Notes: generated by a model from the letters alone, not told the origin. Numbered from the stretch's first letter, positions 1 through 9,928 are shown. The stretch: DNA of 35,199 bases from Lachnospiraceae bacterium (GCA_024698145.1 JAILRO010000056.1:1-35199); one strand, 5' to 3'. Numbers and translations: made by a program.

Positions 1-87
1 AATTATGTTGCAGTATCCATAAGCAGGTCCTCTTTGACCGCCGGTACTTAGTGAGTACGTAGTACGAACTTAGTACCGTTGCGCTCA
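1..87. repeat. Exact direct repeat with window end (35113-35199)
   Basis: Bases 1-87 are identical, base for base, to 35113-35199. Both lie inside copies of the structured repeat. An exact overlap that stops precisely at both contig ends is typical of a de Bruijn graph contig broken at, or looped through, a repeat. It is not by itself evidence of circularity. Confidence 0.95.
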
Positions 88-185
88 AAACGGGCGAAAG
101 CTTGCCTGCGTTGGAACTGCAATCATAAGAGACGCTTAAAACAATTAGAAGTTTCGCTCGTAAAATGTAACTAAACAGCAATTTA
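1..185 (+). repeat. 3' part of structured TIR repeat (copy C)
   Basis: This is the right-hand part of the repeat found complete at 14333-14907 and as a left-hand part at 34728-35199. It contains the second structural domain. TTGCAG at 8-13 pairs with CTGCAA at 117-122, GCAGG at 23-27 can pair with CCTGC further on, and there is an inner CGGTAC/GTACCG stem. The outer end, CAGCAATTT at 176-184, is the inverted repeat of the left terminus. It ends about 5 bases before the rnpA stop codon. No conserved ORF is present. Confidence 0.85.
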
Positions 186-190
186 GGAAA

Positions 191-541
191 TTAAGAGGAA
201 GCCTCTTCTGAAAAGATGTGATGCAGTTTAGCTAAATGAAGAAATGCACTCTCAATATCCCAATAGCTATGACCTTTAGAATTAACCCTTGCCACAATTA
301 CTATGTCATGACCGGTAGACAACTCATTAACATGTAATCTATAGGCTTCTCTAATCAATCTGGTGATTCTGTGACGGACAACAGAATTGCCCACCTTCTT
401 ACTAACAGATATCCCAAGTCTGTTAATCTCCAGATTATTGTCTGTTATATACATAACAAGATACTTATTAGCATAGGATATACCCTGTTTATATACATTT
501 CCAAATTCTAAACTGTTTTTTAAAGAAATTAATTGTTTCAT
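191..541 (-). CDS. rnpA: Ribonuclease P protein component
   Basis: 116 aa, the usual length for RnpA, the basic protein subunit that helps the RNase P RNA cleave 5' leaders from pre-tRNAs. The family signature is visible mid-protein as RLGISVSKKVGNSVVRHR followed by RLIREAYR, the basic RNR-like helix that contacts RNA. It starts with ATG at 541 behind a weak AAGG Shine-Dalgarno and lies 91 nt downstream of rpmH on the same strand, as in most bacteria. An intrinsic terminator in that gap probably lowers rnpA expression relative to rpmH. The usual next genes (yidD, yidC, jag) are not seen because the structured repeat and the window edge follow immediately. Confidence 0.97.
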   Translation of the reverse strand: MKQLISLKNSLEFGNVYKQGISYANKYLVMYITDNNLEINRLGISVSKKVGNSVVRHRITRLIREAYRLHVNELSTGHDIVIVARVNSKGHSYWDIESAFLHLAKLHHIFSEEASS

Positions 542-570
542 TATAATATTGTACCTTATTAGTTCTTTAA

Positions 571-600
571 GGAAAAATAGGTCACAATAATGTGACCTAA
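571..600 (-). terminator. Intrinsic terminator/attenuator between rpmH and rnpA
   Basis: The inverted repeat TAGGTCACA (578-586) / TGTGACCTA (591-599) forms a 9-bp stem with a 4-nt loop. On the minus strand it is followed directly by TTTTTCC, the layout of a Rho-independent terminator. It sits between rpmH and rnpA, so it probably makes most transcripts stop after the ribosomal protein gene. Confidence 0.8.
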
Positions 601-632
601 AAGAAATATCTTATATTATTATGCTGATTAAA

Positions 633-767
633 TTAAGCAGATAATCTTTTTCTTCCCTTAGCACGTCTAGCTGCCAAAACCTTACGTCCGTTAGCTGTGC
701 TCATTCTCTTTCTGAAACCATGAACTTTAGATCTCTGTCTTTTCTTTGGCTGAAATGTCATCTTCAT
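633..767 (-). CDS. rpmH: 50S ribosomal protein L34
   Basis: 44-codon gene reading from ATG at 767 to TAA at 633. The product begins [19 protein letters not shown] and ends AKGRKRLSA, the near-invariant L34 sequence, highly basic and at normal family length. L34 is a small protein of the large ribosomal subunit. The start is fixed by a strong Shine-Dalgarno AGAAGGAGG just upstream (about 776-785) and a near-consensus promoter 50-75 nt further upstream. It is the first gene of the leftward rpmH-rnpA unit, divergent from dnaA across the origin. Confidence 0.98.
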   Translation of the reverse strand: MKMTFQPKKRQRSKVHGFRKRMSTANGRKVLAARRAKGRKRLSA

Positions 768-818
768 ACTCAAATACACCTCCTTCTGTTCTTTGCATTT
801 TTGCAAAACATCGTTGAC

Positions 819-847
819 ATTATATTAAAAAACCCTTTATAAGTCAA
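819..847 (-). promoter_or_regulatory. rpmH promoter
   Basis: On the minus strand, TTGACT (847-842) and a perfect TATAAT (824-819) are separated by 17 nt. This is a near-consensus housekeeping sigma promoter about 50 nt upstream of the rpmH start, as expected for a highly expressed ribosomal protein gene. Confidence 0.85.
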
Positions 848-881
848 GCAATTATTTAACTTTTTGCTATATTTTCTAACA

Positions 882-1103
882 ACCACAAAATGTTGTGGTG
901 CTAATTAAAATGGTACACATTTTTTTTGCTGTTTACATAATTTTATCCACAAATTGTTTATAACTTGTGGATAACTTCTTATTTTGATGTTAATTTATAC
1001 ACATTTTCTTTTATTTTAATGTTCTTTTTTTTGGATTAAAGTTATCCACATAAAAAACGCCTCAACGAATAATCAACATTTCCATAAAATTTATTATGGT
1101 AAC
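882..1103. other. oriC upstream part: DnaA-box cluster before dnaA
   Basis: Non-coding AT-rich DNA between rpmH and dnaA. Perfect DnaA boxes TTATCCACA lie at 943-951 and 1042-1050, with an inverted perfect box TGTGGATAA at 966-974. The variant TTATACACA is at 995-1003 and a weaker TAATCAACA at 1070-1078. A 7-bp hairpin ACCACAA/TTGTGGT (882-899) and an inverted repeat CCATAA/TTATGG (1082-1099) flank the cluster. This is the typical left half of a bipartite Bacillota oriC and probably also mediates dnaA autoregulation. Confidence 0.88.
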
Positions 1104-1161
1104 CTCAAAATTTTTTTCGAACATATATTCACTAATTTGCTATTTAATGTAGCATTTTTCC

Positions 1162-1190
1162 TTGATTAAATATATTATTTAGTGTATTAT
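1162..1190 (+). promoter_or_regulatory. dnaA promoter
   Basis: TTGATT (1162-1167) and TATTAT (1185-1190) are separated by 17 nt, about 75 nt before the dnaA ATG. It lies downstream of the DnaA-box cluster, which fits autoregulation by DnaA. Confidence 0.75.
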
Positions 1191-1264
1191 GAATATGTAT
1201 GCGTATGCTTATTTGACGACGCTTTATATTATTATATACCTTATTTTAGAAAGGATATTACATA

Positions 1265-2632
1265 ATGAAAGAAACCCTTATCGAACAATGGGACAGAATA
1301 CTCAATATTCTCGAAGTTGAATATGATGTGCCTCTTATGATGATTAATACCTGGATAAGAGCACTTAGTATAGAAGAAGTAAAAGAAGATACTATTATTT
1401 TATCAATTGATAAGAAACTTGGTAAAAGAGGTATTGATTTTATTAATAAGAAGATGTACAACATTTATCTTGAATCCTCTATAGAAGCAATTCTTAACAA
1501 ACATTTTGATATATTATTCTGCGTAGAAGGAGAAGATATTTCTTCTGTTGGTAACAACGAAACCGGATATGACGGACATGTTCAAATGGAACTTGAGAGA
1601 AGTAATCTTAATCCAAAGTACACATTTGACACATTCGTTATTGGTGATAATAACAGACACGCTCATGCAGCATGTGTTGCCGTAGCAGATGAACCATCTT
1701 CCGCTTATAATCCATTATTCCTTTATGGAGGAGCCGGACTTGGAAAAACTCATCTTATGCAGGCTATAGCTCATCACATAATTACACACAATCCTAATCT
1801 TGAAGTTTTGTATGTTACAAGTGAGACATTTACTAATGAAGTAATTGAATCCATAAGAAAGAACAAGAGTGAAGAATTAAGAGCCAAATATCGTAATCTC
1901 GATGTTCTCTTAATTGATGATATTCAATTTGTAATAGGTAAAGATTCAACTCAGACAGAGTTCTTTAACACATTTAATGATCTTTATAATGCTTCAAAGC
2001 AAATTATTATATCCTCTGATAAACCTCCTAAAGAGATTGAAACATTAGAGGAAAGAATGAGAACCAGATTAGAATGGGGAGTTCCTATTGATATTCATGC
2101 TCCTGATTATGAAACAAGAATGGCTATTCTTAAGAGAAAACAGGAAATGGATCAAGTTGAAATTCCTGATGATATTCTCGACTACATTGCTAAGAATGTT
2201 GTTTCTAATATAAGAGAGCTTGAAGGAGCATTTAATAAGATAAGTATTTACAAAAGATTAGAAGGTAATCAGGAAGAACTTACAGTTTCCAAAGCAGAAG
2301 ATATTCTTAAGGATATCATCTCAACCAACTCTATTAAGGAAATAACACCTGATCTTCTTATTAAAGTTGTATCAGATCATACAAACATTCCTTATGATGA
2401 TATTATATCTTCAAAACGAAGTAAGGAAATTGCCACTGCCAGACAGATTGTTATGTATCTTTGCAGGAAATACTTAGACAGATATTCACTTGATCAAATT
2501 GGTAATGCTATAGGAGGCAAGGATCATTCTACTGTTATTCACGGTATAGAAAGAATAACAGGTCTTATAGAAACAGACTCTAATATGAAGATAACTATTG
2601 ATGAAATAGAAAATAAAATAAGCAACAGGTAA
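1265..2632 (+). CDS. dnaA: Chromosomal replication initiator protein DnaA
   Basis: 455 aa, normal for DnaA. The N-terminal ~80 residues are the oligomerisation/helicase-loading domain, followed by a short linker (~95-110). The AAA+ ATPase carries Walker A GGAGLGKTH (about residues 154-162) and Walker B LLIDDIQ. The C-terminal helix-turn-helix ends in the signature GGKDHSTVIHG, which reads DnaA boxes. It assembles on the boxes on both sides of its gene and opens the origin. The ATG at 1265 follows AAAGGAT. DnaA-box-like repeats begin at the stop codon, so the gene sits inside a bipartite oriC. Confidence 0.99.
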   Translation: MKETLIEQWDRILNILEVEYDVPLMMINTWIRALSIEEVKEDTIILSIDKKLGKRGIDFINKKMYNIYLESSIEAILNKHFDILFCVEGEDISSVGNNETGYDGHVQMELERSNLNPKYTFDTFVIGDNNRHAHAACVAVADEPSSAYNPLFLYGGAGLGKTHLMQAIAHHIITHNPNLEVLYVTSETFTNEVIESIRKNKSEELRAKYRNLDVLLIDDIQFVIGKDSTQTEFFNTFNDLYNASKQIIISSDKPPKEIETLEERMRTRLEWGVPIDIHAPDYETRMAILKRKQEMDQVEIPDDILDYIAKNVVSNIRELEGAFNKISIYKRLEGNQEELTVSKAEDILKDIISTNSIKEITPDLLIKVVSDHTNIPYDDIISSKRSKEIATARQIVMYLCRKYLDRYSLDQIGNAIGGKDHSTVIHGIERITGLIETDSNMKITIDEIENKISNR

Positions 2633-2936
2633 TTATCAACATTTTATTTAACATTTTATCAACATGCTAACACATTTTCGTAATTTATTAAGTGGATTAA
2701 TTGTTAACTAACTATACTTTTTAATTTTAATAATATTTTGGTTAATAATAATCAACTTTTAATTAACAACAATTTTTATTATTATTTCCAATATTATTAA
2801 CACTCATTTTTTCATATATCATAAGAGTTAGAAGTTGGTATTAACATTTCCACTTATACTACTACTGTTACTACTAAATATATTATATATTTTATTATGG
2901 TTTCATCCACGATATTAACTTGAAAGGAGAACAAAA
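2633..2936. other. oriC downstream part: DnaA boxes, AT-rich DUE, DnaA-trio-like run
   Basis: 304-nt gap between dnaA and dnaN. TTATCAACA boxes occur at 2633-2641 and 2656-2664, and TCATCCACG (7 of 9 matches) at 2903-2911. Between them is very AT-rich DNA (about 2690-2815). At about 2857-2876 the minus strand reads as TAG/TAA-type triplets, matching the DnaA-trio pattern known next to the unwinding site in Bacillota. It abuts an A/T-only stretch at about 2876-2897. By analogy with B. subtilis this is the probable strand-opening site. Confidence 0.75.
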
Positions 2937-4040
2937 GTGAAAATAAGTTGTTCAAAATCGTCTTTAATGAATGGTATCAATATTGTATCAAAAGCAGTAT
3001 CTTCAAAAAGTGCTATGACTAATCTTCAATGTATATTAATTGAATCTTCACTTAGTGAAATCAAATTAATAGCTAACGATATAGAGATAGGAATAGAAAC
3101 AATAATTGAAGGTAATATATCAGAGGCAGGAAAGATAGCTATAGATGCCAAGATGATAAATGATATAGTAAGAAGACTTCCTGAAAGTGAGATATTAATA
3201 GAAACTAATTCTAAAAATCAGGCTCATATCAAATGTGAAAGATCAGAGTTTTATATTCCATTTACTTCAGGTGAAGATTTTAACTATCTTCCGGAGGTAT
3301 CAAAAGACAAATCTATAAGTTTATCTCAATTAACATTAAGAGATGTTATACAAAAGACAATTTTTTCTATATCAGATCAGGAGAATACCAAGATTATGAC
3401 AGGTGAGTTATTCGAAGTAAATGGTAATGAGCTTAAAGTTATTTCTCTTGATGGTCATAGAATTTCTATTAGAAAGGTAACTCTTAAAGAAAGCTATGAC
3501 AATATGAAGGTTATTGTTCCGGGTAAGGTTCTTAATGAAATAACCAAGATTATAAATGGTGGAGCAGAGGATAATATTGATTTGTTTATAACAGATAAGC
3601 ATATATTGTTCGAGTTTAATAACACCAAAGTTGTTTCAAGACTTCTTGAAGGTGAGTTTTATAAGATAGACCAGATGATAACCAATGATTATGAAACAAA
3701 GTTCTCTGTTAACAAGAAGGAATTTATGAGTTGTATAGATAGAGCTTCTTTGTTCATTAAGGAATCTGATAAGAAACCTATTATTATGAATATAGAGAAT
3801 TCAGGAATTTATATGAAAATAGATTCTTCATTTGGTTCAATGAATGAGGAAATAGAAATCAACAAAGAAGGAAAAGATATTAAGATAGGATTCAATCCTA
3901 AGTTCTTAATGGATGCACTTCGTGTTATAGATGATGAGAATGTAGATATTTATATGATTAATCCTAAGTCTCCATGTTATATAAGAGATAAGGATAATAC
4001 TTATATATATCTTATTCTTCCTGTTAGTATAGCAGCTTAG
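2937..4040 (+). CDS. dnaN: DNA polymerase III beta subunit (sliding clamp)
   Basis: 367 aa, the expected length for the ring-shaped beta clamp, with three successive DNA-clamp domains of about 120 residues. It tethers the replicative polymerase and docks mismatch-repair and translesion enzymes. The N-terminus MKISCSKSSLMNGINIVSKAV and the C-terminus ending in a hydrophobic LPV segment are typical. The start is GTG at 2937, chosen because AAAGGAGAAC lies just upstream and no better ATG is near. It is the first gene of a tight rightward run with the S4 protein (9 nt gap) and recF. Confidence 0.98.
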   Translation: MKISCSKSSLMNGINIVSKAVSSKSAMTNLQCILIESSLSEIKLIANDIEIGIETIIEGNISEAGKIAIDAKMINDIVRRLPESEILIETNSKNQAHIKCERSEFYIPFTSGEDFNYLPEVSKDKSISLSQLTLRDVIQKTIFSISDQENTKIMTGELFEVNGNELKVISLDGHRISIRKVTLKESYDNMKVIVPGKVLNEITKIINGGAEDNIDLFITDKHILFEFNNTKVVSRLLEGEFYKIDQMITNDYETKFSVNKKEFMSCIDRASLFIKESDKKPIIMNIENSGIYMKIDSSFGSMNEEIEINKEGKDIKIGFNPKFLMDALRVIDDENVDIYMINPKSPCYIRDKDNTYIYLILPVSIAA

Positions 4041-4049
4041 GAGATAATT

Positions 4050-4265
4050 ATGGAAGAATTCAGAATAAGAGAAAAAGATGAATTTATCAATTTAAGTCAG
4101 CTTCTTAAGGCATTAAATCTTGTTGAATCAGGTGCTATGGCCAAAGAAATCATAGACGATGGTTTGGTTAAAGTAGATGGAGAAGTTGAAAGTAGATATA
4201 GAAGAAAACTATATGATGGAATGATTGTTGAATATGAAGACAACAAGATTAAAGTCATAAAGTAA
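4050..4265 (+). CDS. yaaA: Small S4-domain RNA-binding protein (YaaA/RlbA-like)
   Basis: 71 aa, consisting almost entirely of one S4 RNA-binding fold (LSQLLKALNLVESGAMAK, then EIIDDGLVKVDGEVE). Small S4 proteins sit between dnaN and recF in most Bacillota and are thought to bind rRNA or help ribosome assembly. The exact role here is not shown by the sequence. The ATG at 4050 follows GGAG. Gaps of 9 nt to dnaN and 21 nt to recF indicate one transcript. Confidence 0.93.
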   Translation: MEEFRIREKDEFINLSQLLKALNLVESGAMAKEIIDDGLVKVDGEVESRYRRKLYDGMIVEYEDNKIKVIK

Positions 4266-4286
4266 TTATTAAATGGATGTTTTTAT

Positions 4287-5393
4287 ATGTATATTAATTC
4301 TTTAGAATTAAATAATTACAGGAACTACAATGAGCTTAATATTTCATTCAACAAAGGAATAACAATTCTTTGCGGTGACAATGCACAAGGTAAAACCAAT
4401 GTTCTTGAAGCATTATATCTTGCGGCAACTACGAAATCTCATCGTGGAAGCAAGGATAGAGAGATAATAATGTTTAATGAGAATGAAGCTCATATAAGGG
4501 TTCATTTAAGCAAGCATGATGTAGGACATAAGATAGATATGCACCTTAGAAAGAATAAGAATAAAGGTGTTGCAATTGATGGACTTAGCATCAAAAAAAG
4601 TGGTGAATTGTTTGGTCTTATCAATATTATATTCTTTTCACCGGAAGACCTTTCTATAATTAAGAATGGGCCCGGACAGAGAAGAAGGTTTATGAATCTC
4701 GAATTATGCCAGCTTAATAAGATTTATTATTATAACTATGTTAATTACAACAAAGCTCTTAATCAAAGGAATACACTGTTAAAACAAATTGCAACTGATA
4801 AGAGCAAGAAGGATATGCTTGATGTTTGGGATGCTTATCTTATTCAATATGGCAAAGCAATAATTGAGGAAAGACAGGCATTTATAGATAAGTTAAATGA
4901 TATAGTCAAGGTTATTCATAATCATTTGACAGGTGGAAGGGAATCAATAGAGATAACTTATGAAACCAATGTGTCATTTAAGGATTATGAAAAAGTGATG
5001 AGAAAGAAGAGAGATACTGATATCAAGTATCAATCTACTCAAACAGGACCTCACAGAGACGATATTTGTTTTCTGGTTAATGGTATAGATGTAAGAACTT
5101 TTGGTTCACAAGGACAGCAAAGAACTGCAGCTTTGTCACTTAAGCTAGCAGAGATAGAGCTTGTCAAATCAATCATTCATGACAATCCTATATTATTGCT
5201 TGATGATGTTATGAGTGAGCTTGATTCTAACAGAAGGAATTACCTTCTTGAAAGTATCAAGGATATACAAACTATTATAACCTGTACCGGTTATGATGAT
5301 TTTATCAAATCAAGACTTACAATTGATAAGATTTATGAGGTTGTTAACGGTACAATTAGTGAAATGAATATAGATGAATCAACTGTTGGTTAA
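4287..5393 (+). CDS. recF: DNA replication and repair protein RecF
   Basis: 368 aa, normal length. It is an SMC-like ATPase that helps load RecA at single-strand gaps. The N-terminal YINSLELNNYRNY and Walker A GDNAQGKTNVLEA are present. The ABC signature region FGSQGQQRTAALSLKLAE and Walker B LLLDDVMSELD lie in the C-terminal third. It is adjacent to dnaN and the S4 gene and 49 nt before gyrB, the classical oriC cluster. Its Shine-Dalgarno (GGATG) is weak, so translation may depend partly on coupling to the upstream gene. Confidence 0.98.
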   Translation: MYINSLELNNYRNYNELNISFNKGITILCGDNAQGKTNVLEALYLAATTKSHRGSKDREIIMFNENEAHIRVHLSKHDVGHKIDMHLRKNKNKGVAIDGLSIKKSGELFGLINIIFFSPEDLSIIKNGPGQRRRFMNLELCQLNKIYYYNYVNYNKALNQRNTLLKQIATDKSKKDMLDVWDAYLIQYGKAIIEERQAFIDKLNDIVKVIHNHLTGGRESIEITYETNVSFKDYEKVMRKKRDTDIKYQSTQTGPHRDDICFLVNGIDVRTFGSQGQQRTAALSLKLAEIELVKSIIHDNPILLLDDVMSELDSNRRNYLLESIKDIQTIITCTGYDDFIKSRLTIDKIYEVVNGTISEMNIDESTVG

Positions 5394-5442
5394 TTAGATT
5401 ATTACAAAATAATATATAGATAATATAAGTAGGAGGAAAGAA

Positions 5443-7365
5443 ATGGGTAACAAAGTAGAACAAGAATATGGTGCTAACCAGATTCAGATTCTTGAAGGAT
5501 TAGAGGCAGTTAGAAAAAGACCGGGTATGTATATAGGTACAACTTCAGAAAAAGGATTGCACCATCTTGTATATGAGATTGTGGATAATGCTGTTGATGA
5601 GGCATTAGCAGGATATTGTAATGAAATCCTTGTAACAATTAACAAGGATGGTTCTGTTACAGTACTTGATAATGGACGTGGTATTCCTACAGGTATCCAG
5701 GAAAAAGCAGGTATTCCAGCCGTTGATGTAGTATTTACAATGCTTCATGCAGGCGGAAAGTTCGGCGGTGGAGGATACAAAGTTGCCGGTGGACTTCATG
5801 GTGTAGGTGCTTCCGTAGTTAATGCTCTTTCTGAATGGTTAGAGGTAGAAATATATCGTGATGGTAAGATTCACAGTCAGCGTTACGAAAAAGGTAAAAT
5901 CATTCATCCGTTAGAGGTGATTGGTAATACAAGAAAGAGGGGCACAAAGGTAACATTTATGCCCGATGATTCTATATTTGAAACACTTAACTTTGATTTT
6001 GATACACTTCGTACAAGACTCCGTGAGATGGCATTCCTTACAAAAGGACTTAAAATTACTTTAAGTGATAAGCGTGCCGGACGTGAGAAGGAAAGAGAAT
6101 TCCACTATGAAGGTGGTATCAAGGAGTTTGTAGAATATATTAACCGTCACAAAGATCCTTTATATGACAAGATTATATATTGTGAAGGTGAAAAAGACGG
6201 AGTTGTGGTTGAAGTTGCAATGCAGCACAACAGCTCTTATAGTGAGTCGGTTTATACTTTCGTTAATAATATCGGTACGGTTGAAGGTGGTACACATCTT
6301 ACAGGTTTCCGTTCAGCTATTACAAAAGTATTTAATGATTATGCAAGAAACAACAAAATGCTTAAGGATAACGAGGACAACTTATCCGGTGATGACCTTC
6401 GTGAGGGACTTGCAGCAATAGTTAGTATCAAGGTTGCAGATCCACAGTTTGAAAGTCAGACTAAGATTAAGCTTGGTAACTCTGAAGCAAGAACTGCTGT
6501 TGATAACGTTGTTAATGAACAGCTTACAATTTTCCTTGAGCTTAATCCAAAGATTGCAAAGATTATAGTTAATAAGGCCATTTCAGCACAGCGTGCAAGA
6601 ATTGCAGCAAGAAAAGCAAGAGATGTAGCCAGAAAATCAACACTTTCAGATTCAATGGCACTTCCCGGTAAGCTTGCTGATTGTTCTGATAAGAATCCTG
6701 AAAATTGCGAAATCTACATAGTTGAGGGAGATTCAGCGGGTGGTTCAGCAAAGACAGCACGCTCACGTGCAACACAGGCTATTCTTCCACTTCGTGGTAA
6801 GATTCTTAATGTTGAGAAAGCAAGAATAGACAAAATACTTGGTAATAAAGAGATTCAGGCAATGATAACCGCTTTCGGTACAGGTATCCATGAAAACTTT
6901 GATATTTCAAAGCTTCGTTATCACAAAATCATTATCATGACTGATGCCGACGTTGATGGTGCTCATATTGCCACATTGATGTTAACATTTTTCTATCGTT
7001 TTATGCCGGATCTTATAAGAGAAGGACATGTATATCTTGCACAGCCGCCTCTTTATAAGTTAGAAAAGAATAAGAAGACATGGTATGCGTATAGTGACGA
7101 TGAACTTGATTCAATACTTAAAGAAGTAGGACGTGACCAGAACAACAAGATTCAGCGATACAAAGGTCTTGGTGAGATGGACGCAGAGCAGCTTTGGGAA
7201 ACAACAATGGATCCTGAAAAGAGAATACTTCTTCGAGTTGGAATAGAAGATGATAATGAGTCTGAGGTTGACCTTGTATTTAACACACTTATGGGTGATA
7301 AGGTAGAACCAAGACGTGAGTTTATCGAAGAAAATGCCAAGTTCGTTAAGAACCTTGATATATAA
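5443..7365 (+). CDS. gyrB: DNA gyrase subunit B
   Basis: 640 aa, typical of Bacillota GyrB. The GHKL ATPase domain includes [14 protein letters not shown] and [16 protein letters not shown] transducer domain follows, then the TOPRIM domain with [10 protein letters not shown] and DADVDGAHI, whose acidic residues bind magnesium. The C-terminal [18 protein letters not shown] segment contacts GyrA. It supplies ATP-driven negative supercoiling with GyrA, encoded 40 nt downstream. The ATG at 5443 follows AGGAGG. Confidence 0.99.
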   Translation: MGNKVEQEYGANQIQILEGLEAVRKRPGMYIGTTSEKGLHHLVYEIVDNAVDEALAGYCNEILVTINKDGSVTVLDNGRGIPTGIQEKAGIPAVDVVFTMLHAGGKFGGGGYKVAGGLHGVGASVVNALSEWLEVEIYRDGKIHSQRYEKGKIIHPLEVIGNTRKRGTKVTFMPDDSIFETLNFDFDTLRTRLREMAFLTKGLKITLSDKRAGREKEREFHYEGGIKEFVEYINRHKDPLYDKIIYCEGEKDGVVVEVAMQHNSSYSESVYTFVNNIGTVEGGTHLTGFRSAITKVFNDYARNNKMLKDNEDNLSGDDLREGLAAIVSIKVADPQFESQTKIKLGNSEARTAVDNVVNEQLTIFLELNPKIAKIIVNKAISAQRARIAARKARDVARKSTLSDSMALPGKLADCSDKNPENCEIYIVEGDSAGGSAKTARSRATQAILPLRGKILNVEKARIDKILGNKEIQAMITAFGTGIHENFDISKLRYHKIIIMTDADVDGAHIATLMLTFFYRFMPDLIREGHVYLAQPPLYKLEKNKKTWYAYSDDELDSILKEVGRDQNNKIQRYKGLGEMDAEQLWETTMDPEKRILLRVGIEDDNESEVDLVFNTLMGDKVEPRREFIEENAKFVKNLDI

Positions 7366-7405
7366 TCAATGTCATTATTAGAGCACAACATAAAAGGAGA
7401 TAGTA

Positions 7406-9928
7406 ATGGAAGACAATATTTTTGATAAAGTAAATGAGGTTGACCTTAAGAAAACCATGGAAAGTTATTATATCGACTATGCCATGAGTGTAATTACCTC
7501 ACGTGCTTTGCCTGATATAAGAGACGGTTTAAAACCGGTTCAAAGAAGAATTCTTTATTCTATGATAGAGCTTAACAATGGTCCCGACAAGCCACATCGT
7601 AAATGTGCGCGTATCGTCGGTGATACAATGGGTAAATATCACCCTCATGGTGATACATCTATCTATGATGCATTGGTTAAGCTTGCACAGGATTGGAATA
7701 CAAGATATCCGTTAGTTGACGGTCATGGTAACTTTGGTTCTGTCGATGGTGATAGTGCCGCTGCTATGCGATACACTGAAGCAAGACTTTCAAAGATTTC
7801 CATGGAAATGATTGCAGATATCAACAAAGATACAGTTGATTTTGCACCTAACTTTGATGAAACAGAGAAGGAACCTGTAGTACTTCCTTCACGTTATCCT
7901 AACCTTTTGGTTAACGGTACAGGTGGTATTGCGGTAGGTATGGCAACTAATATACCTCCTCATAACCTTCGTGAAATAATAGATGCAGTAGTTAAGATTA
8001 TAGATAATCATGTTCAGGAAGACAGAGAGACAGATATAGAAGAAATATTAGAGATTGTCAAAGGTCCGGACTTCCCGACAGGTGCTACAATTCTTGGTCG
8101 TCAGGGTATTGAAGATGCATATCGTACAGGACGTGGTAAAATTAAGATTCGTTCTGTTACAAACATAGAGCCAATGGCTAATGGCAAACAGAGAATTATA
8201 GTTACAGAACTTCCTTATATGGTTAATAAGGCAAGACTTATCGAGAATATTGCAGACCTTGTTAAAGAGAAGAAGATTGAAGGAATTACAGAACTTCGTG
8301 ATGAGTCTTCAAGAGAAGGTATGAGAATAGTAATCGAGCTTAAGCGCGATACTAATGCTAACGTAATTCTTAATCAGTTATATAAGCATACACAGTTACA
8401 GGATAGTTTCGGTGTAATAATGCTTTCACTTGTAAATGGTGAGCCAAAAGTTCTTAATCTTTTGGATATGCTTAAGTATTATCTTGAGCATCAGAAGGAA
8501 GTTGTTACAAGAAGAACAAAGTTCGAACTTAACAAAGCTGAAGAACGTGCTCACATTTTAGAGGGATTACTTATAGCTCTTGATAATATTGACAGAGTTA
8601 TTGAGATAATAAGAGGTTCTAACAATGTCGGTGAAGCCAAAGAAGGATTGATGAAAGAGTTCAAACTTTCCGACGCACAGGCACAGGCAATCGTCGATAT
8701 GAGACTTCGTGCTCTAACCGGTTTGGAAAGAGAGAAGCTTGAAGGCGAATACAGAGAACTTATGGAAAGAATTGCAGAGTTGAAAGCGATTCTTGCAGAT
8801 GAGAAAAAACTTCTTACTGTTATCAAAGAAGAGATTCTTATAATCTCTACCAAATACGGTGATGACAGAAGAACAACTATCGGATTTGACGATGATGATA
8901 TTACAATCGAAGACCTCATTAAGAAAGAGAACACAGTTATTACAATGACAAAGCTTGGATATATCAAGCGTATGACAGTTGATAACTTCCGTTCACAGCA
9001 TAGAGGCGGTAAGGGTGTTAAGGGAATGTCAACAATTGAAGATGATTTCATAGAGACACTCTTTATGACGACAACTCATCATTTCATATTATTCTTTACC
9101 AATAGTGGTAAGGTATATCGTATGAAAGCATATGAGATACCGGAATCTTCAAGAACTTCAAGAGGAACAGCAATAGTTAATCTGTTACAACTTAATCCGG
9201 GTGAACAGATTACAGCAGCTGTTGCCATAAAGAATTACGATGAAGATAAATACCTGTTCATGGCAACAAAGAATGGTATTGTTAAGAAAACAAAGCTTTC
9301 AGAGTATTCTAATGTAAGAAAGACCGGACTTGCAGCTATCACTCTTAAGGATGGCGATGAGCTTATTCAGGTTAAGATAACTGATAACAGCAAGGATATA
9401 TTCTTAGTAACAAAACTTGGTATGTGTATCAGATTCAACGAAACTGATGTAAGAAGCACCGGAAGAACTTCAATGGGTGTTATAGGTATGAATCTTACAC
9501 CGGGTGATGAAGTAATAGGAATGCAGTTAGATACCCAGGGTACAGACTTACTTATAGTTTCTGAAAGAGGTCTTGGTAAGAGAACTGATATGGAAGAGTT
9601 TACACCTCAAAGACGTGGTGGTAAGGGTGTTAAATGTTACAAGATTAATTCAAAGACAGGTAATGTTGTCGGTATGAAGGCAGTTAATGATGATAACGAG
9701 ATTATGCTCATTTCTTCAGACGGAACAGTTATAAGAATGGAGTGTAGTTCAATATCACAGCTTGGTAGAATTACATCAGGTGTTAAGATGATGAGAATGG
9801 ATGAAGCAAAAGATATTCTTGTTGCTTCAATTGCCAAGGTAAGAGATAAATCACCGGAAGATTCCATTGCACAGTTTGAAGAGGAACAGGCAAAGGAAGA
9901 AAAGGCAGAGGGTAACGGAGAAGAATAA
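7406..9928 (+). CDS. gyrA: DNA gyrase subunit A
   Basis: 840 aa. The N-terminal breakage-reunion domain has the active-site tyrosine in [10 protein letters not shown] (Tyr123). The C-terminal half has six-bladed beta-pinwheel repeats, including the GyrA-box-like [10 protein letters not shown] (residues ~532-541), which wrap DNA and distinguish gyrase from topoisomerase IV. The quinolone-resistance region reads [13 protein letters not shown], with Thr at the position of E. coli Ser83 and the conserved Asp, the wild-type pattern in several Clostridia. A short acidic tail ends the protein. A response-regulator gene begins 23 nt downstream, so the gyrase transcript probably continues into the signalling genes. 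Confidence 0.99.
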   Translation: MEDNIFDKVNEVDLKKTMESYYIDYAMSVITSRALPDIRDGLKPVQRRILYSMIELNNGPDKPHRKCARIVGDTMGKYHPHGDTSIYDALVKLAQDWNTRYPLVDGHGNFGSVDGDSAAAMRYTEARLSKISMEMIADINKDTVDFAPNFDETEKEPVVLPSRYPNLLVNGTGGIAVGMATNIPPHNLREIIDAVVKIIDNHVQEDRETDIEEILEIVKGPDFPTGATILGRQGIEDAYRTGRGKIKIRSVTNIEPMANGKQRIIVTELPYMVNKARLIENIADLVKEKKIEGITELRDESSREGMRIVIELKRDTNANVILNQLYKHTQLQDSFGVIMLSLVNGEPKVLNLLDMLKYYLEHQKEVVTRRTKFELNKAEERAHILEGLLIALDNIDRVIEIIRGSNNVGEAKEGLMKEFKLSDAQAQAIVDMRLRALTGLEREKLEGEYRELMERIAELKAILADEKKLLTVIKEEILIISTKYGDDRRTTIGFDDDDITIEDLIKKENTVITMTKLGYIKRMTVDNFRSQHRGGKGVKGMSTIEDDFIETLFMTTTHHFILFFTNSGKVYRMKAYEIPESSRTSRGTAIVNLLQLNPGEQITAAVAIKNYDEDKYLFMATKNGIVKKTKLSEYSNVRKTGLAAITLKDGDELIQVKITDNSKDIFLVTKLGMCIRFNETDVRSTGRTSMGVIGMNLTPGDEVIGMQLDTQGTDLLIVSERGLGKRTDMEEFTPQRRGGKGVKCYKINSKTGNVVGMKAVNDDNEIMLISSDGTVIRMECSSISQLGRITSGVKMMRMDEAKDILVASIAKVRDKSPEDSIAQFEEEQAKEEKAEGNGEE

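Noticed and set aside
8551-9051. 166-codon antisense ORF under gyrA
   Set aside because: It is a shadow of gyrA codon usage with no recognisable motif.
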